Shown: positions 1-8,878, counted from the first letter of the stretch. The stretch: 64,000 nt of DNA from Neobacillus endophyticus (GCF_013248975.1 NZ_JABRWH010000001.1:4732001-4796000), one strand, 5' to 3'. Numbers and translations are program-made. The notes: generated by a model not told the origin, from the sequence alone.

Positions 1-698
1 GCAACACCATCGATCGATAAGGCTGTGACAGAATTATCAGATAGATAGGAGAAAGCAAGGTAACCAATCGCTCCAGGTGTTTCACTGATGATTTTTTTAA
101 CGGTGTTAGAGGCATCTTGAGTGATTCCTTCAGCAGGTTTCGCACCGCCAAGAGCTAACTTATTGAATATTGCACGCGTACCAGAAGACTCAGGACGGTT
201 AACGAGTGTAATTTTTTGATCTGGACCGCCAAGTTCTTTCCAGTTTTTGATTTTACCAGTGAAAACTTTAATCAGATCGTCTTTTTTAATATCTTTAATT
301 CCCACTTTTGGATTAACTGCAGCAGTCATTCCAACCACAGCTACTTTATGATCAGTTAGACCGGAAATATTTTTTTCTTCTGCAAATACATCAGAATTTC
401 CGATTTGAACTGCGCCTTGCATTGCTTGGGAAAGACCGGTACCGGAACCACCGCCATTTACTTGGATCGAAACTTTTGGATTTTTATTCATGAATTCTTC
501 TGCCGCCGCGGAAACTAATGGCTGCAAAGCTGTTGAACCTGAAATAACTAGTTGGCCTGAAAGTTCTTTTGTTTCAGTAGTTTTTGTAGCATCTTGATTC
601 GCTTGTTTGGTAGATGTGGTTGTACTTCCACAAGCAGCCATTACGATCATTAGTGATGCCATAATGGCAGGAAGGCCGAATTTTTTTAAACTTTTCAT
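1..698 (-). CDS. pstS: Phosphate ABC transporter substrate-binding lipoprotein PstS (N-terminal part; runs off the window)
   Basis: This is the first 232 codons of a periplasmic-binding-protein-type lipoprotein that captures phosphate outside the membrane for the PstCAB transporter. The start ATG is at 698, behind a GGGGG-rich ribosome binding site. The N-terminus has a lipoprotein signal with lipobox ending MAAC at about residue 23, followed by a Ser/Thr/Lys-rich linker. The binding fold shows the PstS-typical ISGSTALQPL, NGGGSGTGL and RPESSGTRAIF segments that line the phosphate pocket. The C-terminus lies before base 1. Upstream repeats resembling a Pho box fit induction by phosphate starvation. 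The neighbouring ppk and ppx genes reinforce a phosphate-metabolism locus. Confidence 0.93.
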   Translation of the reverse strand, partial: MKSLKKFGLPAIMASLMIVMAACGSTTTSTKQANQDATKTTETKELSGQLVISGSTALQPLVSAAAEEFMNKNPKVSIQVNGGGSGTGLSQAMQGAVQIGNSDVFAEEKNISGLTDHKVAVVGMTAAVNPKVGIKDIKKDDLIKVFTGKIKNWKELGGPDQKITLVNRPESSGTRAIFNKLALGGAKPAEGITQDASNTVKKIISETPGAIGYLAFSYLSDNSVTALSIDGV

Positions 699-774
699 TT
701 TCTTATTTCCCCCTAAGCTTTTTGTCTTCCTATTTCCTAACGATTTCTATCATACTTTTAAAGTATTAAGTGAT

Positions 775-812
775 CTTGAATTCAATATGAAGTTCTTGTA
801 AATTAATGTTAG
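775..812 (-). promoter_or_regulatory. PhoP-box-like direct repeats upstream of pstS
   Basis: Read on the minus strand, four hexamers related to the PhoP consensus TTHACA occur in one phase: CTAACA (812-807), TTACAA (801-796), TTCATA (791-786) and TTCAAG (780-775). The spacings are 11, 10 and 11 bp, one helical turn each. They end about 75 bp upstream of the pstS start, a normal place for PhoP activation in Bacillus. The match is imperfect, so regulation is inferred from position and periodicity plus the known PhoP control of pst operons. Confidence 0.5.
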
Positions 813-964
813 ATTTTAGTAAAAAACAGAGAAAATACCAATAACTTTTTCACTTTAATCCATAATCATACTTTCAAAAAATGAAAGAAAAGTTTCCATT
901 CATTCTATGAAATTGCTGATGATGATTTTTCAAGTAAGTAGGATGATATTGTAGTTATTTCTAT

Positions 965-1004
965 AAAAAAATTGTGGCCTTTCATTTATAAGAAAGGCCA
1001 CAAT
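965..1004 (-). terminator. Rho-independent terminator of ppk
   Basis: A 13-bp perfect inverted repeat (971-983 with 992-1004) and an 8-nt loop are followed, on the minus strand, by a run of six U at 970-965. It sits 36 bp downstream of the ppk stop codon and separates ppk from pstS. Confidence 0.9.
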
Positions 1005-1039
1005 TATATATTTCAATTCACTATAAATCATAAAAACTA

Positions 1040-3262
1040 TTAATACATCGAATCCTTAAAGTATTGAAGAGGGGTCAAAATCTTTCGTATACTTAGAAAA
1101 GAAACATGATCTCTTTTTGTCCATTTATTTTTAATAGGAACATGTTCGGTTTCCTGCTTCTCTTTTTCATTTACTGAAGGCAGGCAACAAAGAAGTTGTT
1201 GACTATTTATTTCCTCTTCCTCACCAGACATCTCAACATAATGATAATCTCCATGCGAATTTTGTTCTCGGGCTTTGCAATTATCGTTCAGCATTAGATC
1301 CAGCCAATTCTTAATCCGATCCTTTAAATGATTTTTTATAACAGGAAATAAAATTTCCACCCGATTTTCCATGTTTCGAGTCATTAAATCTGCTGATGAT
1401 AAGAAAAGTTTCTCATTCCCATTATGGTTAAAATAATAGATTCTTGAGTGCTCCAAGAACATTCCAACTATGCTTCTGACTGTAATATTTTCGCTGACCC
1501 CTTGGATCCCGGGGCGCAAACAGCAAATTCCTCTAACAATTAAGTCTATTTTTACCCCAGCATTAGAGGCCTCATAAAGTTTGAGAATAATTTGTTTGTC
1601 GGTTAAGGAATTCATTTTCGCGATAATATATCCATTTCCATTTTCTTTATGATGCATGATTTCTTGTTGAATAAGTTCGATAAATTCATTTCTAATTTCA
1701 AACGGTGCCACGCATAAATGATGATATTTAGGTATTTCCATATGTCCACTTAAGTAATTAAAAAAGTTGGTAGCGTCAATACCAATTTCTCGATTTGTTG
1801 TAATCAGCCCTATATCAGTATACAGCTTTGCGGTAGCATCATTATAATTTCCTGTACTCAAATGGACAAATCGTTCAATTTTCCCGTATTTTCTGCGGAC
1901 AACCAGTGTAATTTTACTATGAGTTTTTAAGTGAGTCATTCCATAAATGACATGACATCCTGCTTTTTCTAATTCTCTGGCCCACTGCACATTGTTTTCT
2001 TCATCAAAACGAGCTTTTAATTCAACTAAAACTGTTACTTGTTTCCCTTTCTCTGCGGCCCTTTGCAAACTTTTAATAATAGGTGAATCACCACTTACCC
2101 GATAAAGCGTTTGTTTAATAGCCAGGACATCTGGATCATCTGCTGCTTGAGAGATAAATTGAATAACAGGTTCAAATGATTCAAACGGATGATGAAGCAA
2201 TATATCTTCATTAAGAGCTTTGGTAAAAATATCTTCCCCTCTCTCCAAATCTTGTGGAGGACGAGGAATAAAGGATTCCGACACTAACTGTTCATGAGTA
2301 GATTCAATTGCTTTACAAAATGAGAAAAGAAACGTCAAATCCAGAGGCGACTTAACAAAATAGACATCCTTACTATGAATTTCAAGTTCTTCTTTTAAGT
2401 ATTCAACTACTTGCTTATCATAATATGGATGCTGTACTTCTAAACGGACACTCGACCCCCATTTGCGTTTCTTGAGCTCCTCCTCAATTTCATGCAATAA
2501 ATCATCGGCACCGTCCTCATGGATGGTTAAATCAGCATTTCGTGTAATTCTAAATGGTGTGACAGACTTTATCCATTGTCCTTTAAATAGCTTATGTATA
2601 AAATGTGTAATTACTTGTTCTATTAAAACAAATACTCTCTCCCCGCAATCAGAAGGAAGCTCAATGTAGCGGTTAACAACTGCGGGTACTTGTACGATTG
2701 CTAATTTCCCATTAAAAGGGAACGGAGTTACTTTTTCTTTTCCCTTCTCTTGCATGACGATTGCCAAGTTCAACGATTTATTTAATAACATTGGGAAGGG
2801 ACGATAAGCATCAATCGCCATTGGAGTTAAAACTGGGAAAAGTTGTTCATCAAAATAGGCTTCTAAAAAAGATAAATAAACAGGGCGCACTTCACTGAAG
2901 GGAATGATTTTCACCCCTTCTTTTGCCAATAATGGAGCTAGTTCATTCATATACGTTTGATCTTGCATTTCCACTAACTTACAAGTAATATGGGAAATCG
3001 CTGCAATTTGCTCTTTAGGTGTTAATCCGGCTTTATTTTCTGGCCTATTAAATCCGGCCTTTACCTGGTCTAATAAACCAGCTACACGCACCATAAAAAA
3101 TTCATCTAAATTTGAACTGAATATCCCCAGGAATTTATATCGCTCTAATAAAGAATTACGATGATCCATCGCTTCCTCTAAGACTCGCTTATTAAAGGAT
3201 AGCCAGCTCAATTCACGATTATTATAATAGGCTGGTGACTCTAGATTGATTGTTGTGACCAT
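1040..3262 (-). CDS. ppk: Polyphosphate kinase PPK1
   Basis: PPK1 reversibly transfers the gamma-phosphate of ATP onto polyphosphate and is autophosphorylated on histidine. The 740-residue length is usual for the family. The N-terminal domain begins with the characteristic NRELSWLSFNKRVLEEA. The catalytic phospholipase-D-like domains contain the conserved LKTHSKI and VHLSTGNYND segments, which carry the two family histidines. An ATG 48 bp upstream exists, but the start at 3262 is chosen because an AAAGGAGAGG ribosome binding site precedes it at proper spacing. A short polar tail of about 60 residues after the catalytic core looks lineage-specific. A strong Pho box lies upstream and ppx follows further upstream, so synthesis and breakdown genes are adjacent. 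Confidence 0.96.
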   Translation of the reverse strand: MVTTINLESPAYYNNRELSWLSFNKRVLEEAMDHRNSLLERYKFLGIFSSNLDEFFMVRVAGLLDQVKAGFNRPENKAGLTPKEQIAAISHITCKLVEMQDQTYMNELAPLLAKEGVKIIPFSEVRPVYLSFLEAYFDEQLFPVLTPMAIDAYRPFPMLLNKSLNLAIVMQEKGKEKVTPFPFNGKLAIVQVPAVVNRYIELPSDCGERVFVLIEQVITHFIHKLFKGQWIKSVTPFRITRNADLTIHEDGADDLLHEIEEELKKRKWGSSVRLEVQHPYYDKQVVEYLKEELEIHSKDVYFVKSPLDLTFLFSFCKAIESTHEQLVSESFIPRPPQDLERGEDIFTKALNEDILLHHPFESFEPVIQFISQAADDPDVLAIKQTLYRVSGDSPIIKSLQRAAEKGKQVTVLVELKARFDEENNVQWARELEKAGCHVIYGMTHLKTHSKITLVVRRKYGKIERFVHLSTGNYNDATAKLYTDIGLITTNREIGIDATNFFNYLSGHMEIPKYHHLCVAPFEIRNEFIELIQQEIMHHKENGNGYIIAKMNSLTDKQIILKLYEASNAGVKIDLIVRGICCLRPGIQGVSENITVRSIVGMFLEHSRIYYFNHNGNEKLFLSSADLMTRNMENRVEILFPVIKNHLKDRIKNWLDLMLNDNCKAREQNSHGDYHYVEMSGEEEEINSQQLLCCLPSVNEKEKQETEHVPIKNKWTKRDHVSFLSIRKILTPLQYFKDSMY

Positions 3263-3333
3263 GAATTTTACCTCTCCTTTATGACCATTACCCGCATTAA
3301 AAAAATCCATTATTTACGAAGATATCACAAAAA

Positions 3334-3372
3334 TGTAAATTTAATGTAAAGCCAATGTTAAGTTGAGGTAAA
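3334..3372 (-). promoter_or_regulatory. PhoP box of ppk: four hexamer repeats at exact 11-bp spacing
   Basis: On the minus strand the hexamers TTTACC (3372-3367), TTAACA (3361-3356), TTTACA (3350-3345) and TTTACA (3339-3334) repeat at exactly 11 bp. This is the architecture of a Bacillus PhoP activation site (TTHACA, N5 spacers). It lies 72-110 bp before the chosen ppk start. PhoP itself is not encoded here, so its action is inferred. Confidence 0.8.
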
Positions 3373-3455
3373 ACATCCAATTATTTACACCGTATTTTTA
3401 GCATAGAAAGAAACAGGCTGAAATTTACGAGATATAGCCCTCATTTGTTTTCAAG

Positions 3456-5003
3456 CTATCTATTGATCAAATGAAATTGAGATACTAATTTGATTTTGAA
3501 TAGTTTTTCAATTAGTTTTTTTTGCTTTTCCAATTCATATTGTTCAGGCGCATAATAATGGTGACATTCCACATTCATCATCAAACGTTCTTCAACAGAT
3601 GTAATCTTTATATCATGAACAATATTACGTTCTGTCTTGTTTAAACATTGGGATAACCTTAATAAGACACCAAGTAAGCAAAGCTTCTTTCGCTCCTCTT
3701 TCGTAAACCAATTTTTAAAAGGCTGTATATACTGTCGAAATGTATCTCTTCCTTTAAAGGAGGAAATAAGGGCCAATTTCACACGATCCTGATGTGAAAG
3801 GCCGCTCATTGGTAAATTAATCAGAATATAAAAAGTATAAGGACTCGATTCATCATTTAGGTATTTTCCTAGCCGGAAAATGCCGGCTCCCTTATTCAGT
3901 AACTCTAAATCTGAAGTTGATAATATCTCCCCGATCCCTTTTATCTCTTTCATTTGATGAAAGATTAAGTTCGCTATTCTCTTTATTTGTTCCCCCTTTT
4001 TTGGGTCTATATGATATTCCTGCATCAGTTCAAAGATTTCGGGATTTAACCATGGAGCAAAGTCGTTTTCTTTCTTATTTGCCCATTTACTTAAAAGCAC
4101 CCCTTCACGCAAACCTTGTCTGCTTACTATAAATTTTGTTGTTTTGGAGATATCACCCAAAATTTCAAAAAACTCGAAAGCTGGCAAAATCGTATCCGCA
4201 CGATCCTTTGAAAGCCCATCAACATTTTGTAAATTAGTTAATGTGAAAGGTTTAATCTTATCTTTTATAGCCAGTATATCCGATACTTCCATTTCATATT
4301 GATGAATATCTGCCAGTGGATAATGGATGATATTTTGATGGAGCTGAGCTACGTTTCGGACACTTCCCCCCATGGCGATGATCGGAATATGTTTATTTGC
4401 AATCCATGGAAGATTTTCTAATTCAGACCGGATATAATGACGAATTTGTAACAATTCTTGTTCAGTAGGAACATCCCCTTTAACAAACTGAAGTTTTAAT
4501 GATAAAGCACCAAATGGAAGACTTGTATAATGAACCAAATCATGATGTTTGAAATAAGTGAGTTCAGTACTTCCGCCCCCCATATCGAATGTAATTCCTT
4601 CACTTATGTCCAGTGCATGTGTAGCAGCTAAATAGCCGTAATAGGCTTCCTCATACTCATCCAAAATACAGATAGAATATCCAGTCTCTTGCTGAACGAT
4701 CTGCATAATTTCTTCTTTATTTTCAGCCTGCCTAATGGTGGCGGTTGCTACACAGATAGTTTGTGTTACCTCATAGACATTAAGGACCAATTTAAAACTC
4801 TGGAGGGATTTTATCAACAAGTTAATTCCCTCTTTTTTTAACAATTGCTGCTTACTTAAGTACTTCCGAAGTCGATATGTATTTTTGATGTTTTCTATTT
4901 CTTTAAAAGAACTTCCAACTTTTGATTTTTCGTAAATTACAAGGCGAATGGTATTGGATCCAATATCAATAATCGCTATTTTTTCTTTCAATTCACTTTT
5001 CAT
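3456..5003 (-). CDS. ppx: Exopolyphosphatase, Ppx/GppA family
   Basis: This enzyme releases terminal phosphate from polyphosphate. The 515-residue protein starts with the actin-like ATPase-fold motif IAIIDIGSNTIRLVIY, followed by the second phosphate-binding motif TFDMGGGSTEL at about residue 140 and by AMGGSVRN, all diagnostic of Ppx/GppA. The C-terminal 200 residues form the HD-domain-like helical region that long Ppx enzymes carry. The ATG at 5003 lies directly after AAAGG with almost no spacer, so a TTG four codons in is an alternative start. The gene stands 194 bp upstream of ppk in the same direction, but the Pho box between them suggests separate promoters. Confidence 0.94.
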   Translation of the reverse strand: MKSELKEKIAIIDIGSNTIRLVIYEKSKVGSSFKEIENIKNTYRLRKYLSKQQLLKKEGINLLIKSLQSFKLVLNVYEVTQTICVATATIRQAENKEEIMQIVQQETGYSICILDEYEEAYYGYLAATHALDISEGITFDMGGGSTELTYFKHHDLVHYTSLPFGALSLKLQFVKGDVPTEQELLQIRHYIRSELENLPWIANKHIPIIAMGGSVRNVAQLHQNIIHYPLADIHQYEMEVSDILAIKDKIKPFTLTNLQNVDGLSKDRADTILPAFEFFEILGDISKTTKFIVSRQGLREGVLLSKWANKKENDFAPWLNPEIFELMQEYHIDPKKGEQIKRIANLIFHQMKEIKGIGEILSTSDLELLNKGAGIFRLGKYLNDESSPYTFYILINLPMSGLSHQDRVKLALISSFKGRDTFRQYIQPFKNWFTKEERKKLCLLGVLLRLSQCLNKTERNIVHDIKITSVEERLMMNVECHHYYAPEQYELEKQKKLIEKLFKIKLVSQFHLINR

Positions 5004-5034
5004 CCTTTACGAAATTTATTTTGTTTGCCCTAAT

Positions 5035-5062
5035 ACTATAATGCTAATAACATATTCTTCAA
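5035..5062 (-). promoter_or_regulatory. Predicted SigA promoter of ppx
   Basis: On the minus strand TTGAAG (5062-5057) and TATAGT (5040-5035) are separated by 16 bp and end about 32 bp before the ppx start. Further upstream, TATACA and TTTACA at 5088-5083 and 5077-5072 are 11 bp apart and could be a half Pho box. Confidence 0.5.
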
Positions 5063-5164
5063 GTGCATCTATGTAAACTTTTTGTATATTTTAAATTGAC
5101 ACATTTTTTCTTTTAGCCTAATGCCCATATATATTCTCCTATATTTGTGGTAAAATAAAATCAG

Positions 5165-5228
5165 GGACCACTTCCGAACATTTCGCTTGTTGCGGGACAC
5201 TTAACCACTGTACGGACGGAAGTGGTCC
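5165..5228. repeat. Long-loop inverted repeat (12-bp perfect arms)
   Basis: The arms GGACCACTTCCG (5165-5176) and its exact complement (5217-5228) enclose about 40 bp. The element sits between ppx and the CBO0543-like gene, next to a terminator. It has no coding capacity. It could be a small dispersed (REP or MITE-like) element or a structured leader. Confidence 0.6.
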
Positions 5229-5233
5229 TTACC

Positions 5234-5264
5234 AAAAAGCCAGGCAATTATTGCCTGGCTTTTT
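5234..5264. terminator. Bidirectional intrinsic terminator
   Basis: AAAAAGCCAGGCAA at 5234-5247 pairs with TTGCCTGGCTTTTT at 5251-5264 with a 3-nt loop, and has A and T runs on both sides. On the minus strand it overlaps the stop codon of the CBO0543-like gene and ends that transcript. Confidence 0.9.
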
Positions 5265-5709
5265 GAATGGGTTCTAACCAATGGAAATAAATAGTTATAA
5301 TCGTTAAAAATAGAAGATAACCAAAAAATGTATAAATATGCTGCCACCTATTAGTATGGACAAAAAAGCCTAACATTTCTGACAGCTTTTCCAAAATTGG
5401 CATTAGCAGGCTGACAAACAAAACAATCCCCGCCTTTCCCCAATGGTTCACTTTGGAAAGACAATTGATAAAAATCAGAATCAAAAATGGCAATCCTACT
5501 AAATTAAATAAAATATTGATCGAAAAAATATCTGGAAATGGCCTCTCGGGAAATTGATTCCATCCTTTTCCTACAAAATAAAGGTCTAAATAAGTTCCAA
5601 GCAGCGAAGCAAGGACGGCACATGCAAATGAATGTTTATTCCAGAAAATTAATGGTCTTTTTGGCAACGGCTGCGAGCTCGAGTCGTTCAAGTGTTTTAC
5701 AGTATTCAT
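5248..5709 (-). CDS. CBO0543-family-like integral membrane protein
   Basis: This is a 153-residue hydrophobic protein with about four membrane helices (near residues 25-45, 62-82, 92-108 and 125-145). The pattern resembles the CBO0543 family of small Firmicute membrane proteins, whose function is unknown. A GGGGAG ribosome binding site places the start at 5709; an upstream in-frame ATG at 5724 is less likely. Its 5' end overlaps the 3' end of the DUF2515 gene by about 70 bp, so the two are probably co-transcribed and translationally coupled. The terminator at its stop codon ends the operon. Confidence 0.72.
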   Translation of the reverse strand: MNTVKHLNDSSSQPLPKRPLIFWNKHSFACAVLASLLGTYLDLYFVGKGWNQFPERPFPDIFSINILFNLVGLPFLILIFINCLSKVNHWGKAGIVLFVSLLMPILEKLSEMLGFFVHTNRWQHIYTFFGYLLFLTIITIYFHWLEPIQKARQ

Positions 5710-6775
5710 GTTCAATCTCCCCATTAATCAATTCTTCATCTTTTTGTAAATAATTCACCACATCGATATTATTGAACCAATCCCCTTTTTCTGCCTCCTT
5801 CTGAATGACATTTTTCCATGCGTCTTCAAGTTTCGGGCTAAATATCCTCCCAGCACCTTTTCGAAGTAGACAATTTTTTAATCGAAGCGGAAAAGGAAAT
5901 CCAGGAATCCCCTCCTTTACCTGGTTAAATAGATGTGGCCAGTAATCCTTTCTTGACCCAGTATGCGGATGGCTTTTTGCCCAATTGACTGTATCTTGTA
6001 AAAATTCCCCATCCCTAAACAAAACTGCATACAATCTTTTTCCCAACAAGATCCTTTCATGCAACGATTCAAATTGGTGAAGTGTCTGCCCCTTTAAATG
6101 TCCTGCCCCATATGGAAAGAGGATGTGGTTAAATGATAAAAAATCCTGGAGGAAAAATTCAAATTTATTTAGCACTTCTTTTTGGTATATGGGATTCTGT
6201 ATCACTCGTTTTTCTAAATAGCTTTGTTCATTAATAACTAGGGCGATGCAAAGAATATACGGATCATGGTGCTGCCAAAAATAATTCCAAATCGTTTCCA
6301 TAAAGATTGAAATATTCAAATCAGAAAATAAATAGAATAATGGCTTGTTTTGTTTCAAACTTTCTTCATAGAGCAAAAATTGCGGATACACGTCCTGAAA
6401 AATCAGCCAGTTACCGCGTTCTAAAAAATTAAACAAGGAGTTACGTTCTTTATTGGATAATAAACGGGGCAAAAATTCGCCTTTTAAATCCGTCATATTC
6501 CAGCCGCCATTCCTGGAAACCATGTGTCCTAAAAAAGCCCAGTGGATGTCAGGATAACGCAGGTAAAACTCAAGGTAGGCTTTTGTTCTTGTCACGTTAT
6601 TTACATTATGTTCTGCTGTTATCCTCCTGATTTTATCTAGAAATTTCCGATTCCCAGGATTTAGGTTTTGAGAAGATGACAATGATGGTTTACTTTTCTT
6701 TTTTAGGTCCTCCTTAATATAGTCAAGCGATGTTTTTTTGAGGTTTCTTATAAAAAAAATGGTTGATCCCCCCAA
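5636..6775 (-). CDS. DUF2515 family protein (YppC-like)
   Basis: This protein of up to 379 residues matches DUF2515, the family of Bacillus subtilis YppC, whose function is unknown. The conserved core TRTKAYLEFY, the nearby HMVSRNGGWNMTDLKG and ERGNWLIFQDVYPQFLLYE are the family landmarks. It has no signal peptide or membrane helix and looks cytosolic. The first usable codon is a TTG at 6775, which would overlap the divergent cyclase gene, so the true start may lie somewhat downstream. The gene precedes the CBO0543-like gene in one unit. Confidence 0.85.
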   Translation of the reverse strand: MGGSTIFFIRNLKKTSLDYIKEDLKKKSKPSLSSSQNLNPGNRKFLDKIRRITAEHNVNNVTRTKAYLEFYLRYPDIHWAFLGHMVSRNGGWNMTDLKGEFLPRLLSNKERNSLFNFLERGNWLIFQDVYPQFLLYEESLKQNKPLFYLFSDLNISIFMETIWNYFWQHHDPYILCIALVINEQSYLEKRVIQNPIYQKEVLNKFEFFLQDFLSFNHILFPYGAGHLKGQTLHQFESLHERILLGKRLYAVLFRDGEFLQDTVNWAKSHPHTGSRKDYWPHLFNQVKEGIPGFPFPLRLKNCLLRKGAGRIFSPKLEDAWKNVIQKEAEKGDWFNNIDVVNYLQKDEELINGEIEHEYCKTLERLELAAVAKKTINFLE

Positions 6776-8714
6776 TTACGAATTCTCTCAAGACACGAAG
6801 AATATGTATAACCTGAAGAATATCTTTGGGAGAGGAATGAAACCTAAGATGATGGATATAAATGCAGGGAAGGATTGGCTTATTGAGACACTTAGAAAAG
6901 ATCAATCTCCCGATGGTTCCTGGAATTATCCATTTGATACCGGCATTTCCACTGATGCATATATGATTATTTTATTAAGGACATTGGAAATACATGATGA
7001 GGAATTAATTCATGGACTATGTAAAAGGATTTTAAGCCGGCAGGAGAAAAACGGAGCATGGAAGCTTTTCTATGATGAAGGGCAAGGGAATGTAACTGCT
7101 ACTTTGGAAGCCTATTACGCATTGCTTTATTCGGGGTACCTGTCAAAAGAAGATAGGCGGCTTCAATCCGCCAAAAAGTTTATTATTGCCGGTGGCGGTC
7201 TAAGCGAGGCAGGTACCTATACAAAAATTATGCTTGCTTTAACAGGACAATACCAATGGCCGGCATTTTCACAGCTTCCGATTGAATTCATCCTTTTGCC
7301 ACTCCAATTTCCAATCAATTTTTATTCTTTCTCTATTTTCGGAAGAGCAAATCTAACGCCCATCATGATACTAGCAACAAAAAAATTCTCCATCCCTACA
7401 TCTAGAACCCCTGATTTGTCGGAATTAAAAATGCATCGTAATGATGAGGAAACATGGATTCGCTCCAATGAATGGCGCTCTCTATTATCCATTATCGAAA
7501 ATGGCGCGAAAAGCCTTATTGGCCTTCCCGGAGAACTTCGTGCAAAGGCATTGGAGCGAGCAAAAAAATATATGCTTGACCGAATTGAACCGGACGGCAC
7601 ATTCTATAGCTATTTTAGCTGCACCTTTTTAATGATATTTGCACTTCTTGCCCTTGGTTATGAAAAAACAGACCCCCATATAAAAAACGCCATTTCCGGT
7701 TTAAAATCAATGAAATGTGATATTAACGGATACCCACATATGCAATATACAACTGCAAACGTGTGGAATACCGCTTTAATCAGCATCGCACTGCAGAATG
7801 CAGGTATTTCACCTGAAGATAAAATGGTTGCAAACGCCAATCAGTATATTCTTAGTCGGCAGCAAGACAAATTTGGAGATTGGGTTATTCATAACCCTAC
7901 TAGTTTGCCAGGAGGCTGGGGGTTTTCTAATATTAATACAATGCTCCCGGATGTCGATGATACGACCGCCTCACTCCGAGCAATAGCAAGAATAATTCCA
8001 TCGGAATCTGCATCTTGGTCTAAGGGAATCAGCTGGGCGTTATCCATGCAAAATGATGATGGCGGATGGCCGGCATTCGAAAGAAATACAGAATCGAAAG
8101 TGGCTTCATTTCTTCCAATTGAAAAAGGTGAGTTTTTACTGTTAGATCCTGCTTGTGCGGATCTTACCGGAAGGACCTTAGAGTTTTTCGGGAATTACAC
8201 CAATCTATCCAAAAACCATTCCGTTATTAAAAAAGGGATTGAATGGCTGAAAAAAGATCAAAGAAATGATGGCTCCTGGTATGGCCGCTGGGGTATTTGT
8301 TATATTTACGGGACATGGGCAGCCATCACAGGTTTACAAGCAGTTGGTATTTCAAAGGATGAACCTTATATTCAAAAAGCAGTCCATTGGCTGCGGGACA
8401 TTCAAAATGACGATGGCGGATGGGGAGAGTCATGCCACAGCGATAACCGTAAAACATATATTCCTTTGCATGCAAGCACCCTTACCCACACTTCTTGGGC
8501 TCTGGATGGATTAATTTCTATTTCGGAAACACCAACAGCAGATATTCAAAAAGGCATCAAGTTTTTGCTCACTTCACTCAAAAATAATGATTGGACCTTC
8601 AAATACCCAACAGGGCAAGGAATGGCGGGCGCTTTCTATATTCACTATCACAGCTATCGCTATATTTTTCCGCTTTTAGCCCTGTCTCACTATCAAAATA
8701 AATATGAAACATAA
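6759..8714 (+). CDS. shc: Squalene-hopene cyclase / tetraprenyl-beta-curcumene (sporulenol-type) cyclase
   Basis: A class II terpene cyclase that protonates and folds a linear C30-C35 isoprenoid into polycyclic hopene or sporulenol. The 651-residue protein has the catalytic acid motif VDDTTA at about residue 397. It has many QW repeats, for example QNDDGGWPAF, QRNDGSWYGRWG and QNDDGGWGESC, which brace the alpha-alpha barrel. Order and length match Bacillus SqhC more closely than proteobacterial SHC, so a sporulenol-type product is plausible, but substrate cannot be read from sequence. The ATG at 6759 has a poor ribosome binding site; TTG at 6738 or ATG at 6837 (behind GGGAGAGG) are alternatives. 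It is transcribed divergently from the DUF2515 gene. Confidence 0.93.
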   Translation: MVDPPNYEFSQDTKNMYNLKNIFGRGMKPKMMDINAGKDWLIETLRKDQSPDGSWNYPFDTGISTDAYMIILLRTLEIHDEELIHGLCKRILSRQEKNGAWKLFYDEGQGNVTATLEAYYALLYSGYLSKEDRRLQSAKKFIIAGGGLSEAGTYTKIMLALTGQYQWPAFSQLPIEFILLPLQFPINFYSFSIFGRANLTPIMILATKKFSIPTSRTPDLSELKMHRNDEETWIRSNEWRSLLSIIENGAKSLIGLPGELRAKALERAKKYMLDRIEPDGTFYSYFSCTFLMIFALLALGYEKTDPHIKNAISGLKSMKCDINGYPHMQYTTANVWNTALISIALQNAGISPEDKMVANANQYILSRQQDKFGDWVIHNPTSLPGGWGFSNINTMLPDVDDTTASLRAIARIIPSESASWSKGISWALSMQNDDGGWPAFERNTESKVASFLPIEKGEFLLLDPACADLTGRTLEFFGNYTNLSKNHSVIKKGIEWLKKDQRNDGSWYGRWGICYIYGTWAAITGLQAVGISKDEPYIQKAVHWLRDIQNDDGGWGESCHSDNRKTYIPLHASTLTHTSWALDGLISISETPTADIQKGIKFLLTSLKNNDWTFKYPTGQGMAGAFYIHYHSYRYIFPLLALSHYQNKYET

Positions 8715-8718
8715 ACAA

Positions 8719-8840
8719 AACTCGCCGACTGGCGAGCGTGTTAGGGCGAAGACAGAGGCGAAGTTCTCCGATCGACTGCGAAGACAATGCTCACGAAGCA
8801 TTCCTTAGTGCACTTATGCCTGATAGGAAAGTTTCCTATC
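8719..8840. repeat. Structured intergenic element downstream of shc
   Basis: Between shc and the mug remnant is a non-coding block bounded by two short hairpins: CTCGCC/GGCGAG (8721-8726 with 8731-8736) and GATAGGAAA/TTTCCTATC (8822-8830 with 8832-8840). The intervening 85 bp are moderately GC-rich compared with the surroundings. This looks like a dispersed intergenic repeat or terminator-associated element of Bacillaceae, but copy number cannot be seen here. Confidence 0.45.
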
Positions 8841-8852
8841 GGCGAAATAAAA

Positions 8853-8876
8853 GATCGACGTATCATCTCGTCGATC
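8853..8876. terminator. Terminator of the mug fragment (probably bidirectional)
   Basis: GATCGACG (8853-8860) pairs with CGTCGATC (8869-8876). On the minus strand it directly follows the mug stop codon and is followed by TTTTATTT. It may also stop transcripts arriving from shc. Confidence 0.75.
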
Positions 8877-8878
8877 CT

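Noticed and set aside
607..801. Short plus-strand frame over the pstS start
   Set aside because: Antisense shadow of the lipoprotein signal and promoter; no ribosome binding site and atypical composition.
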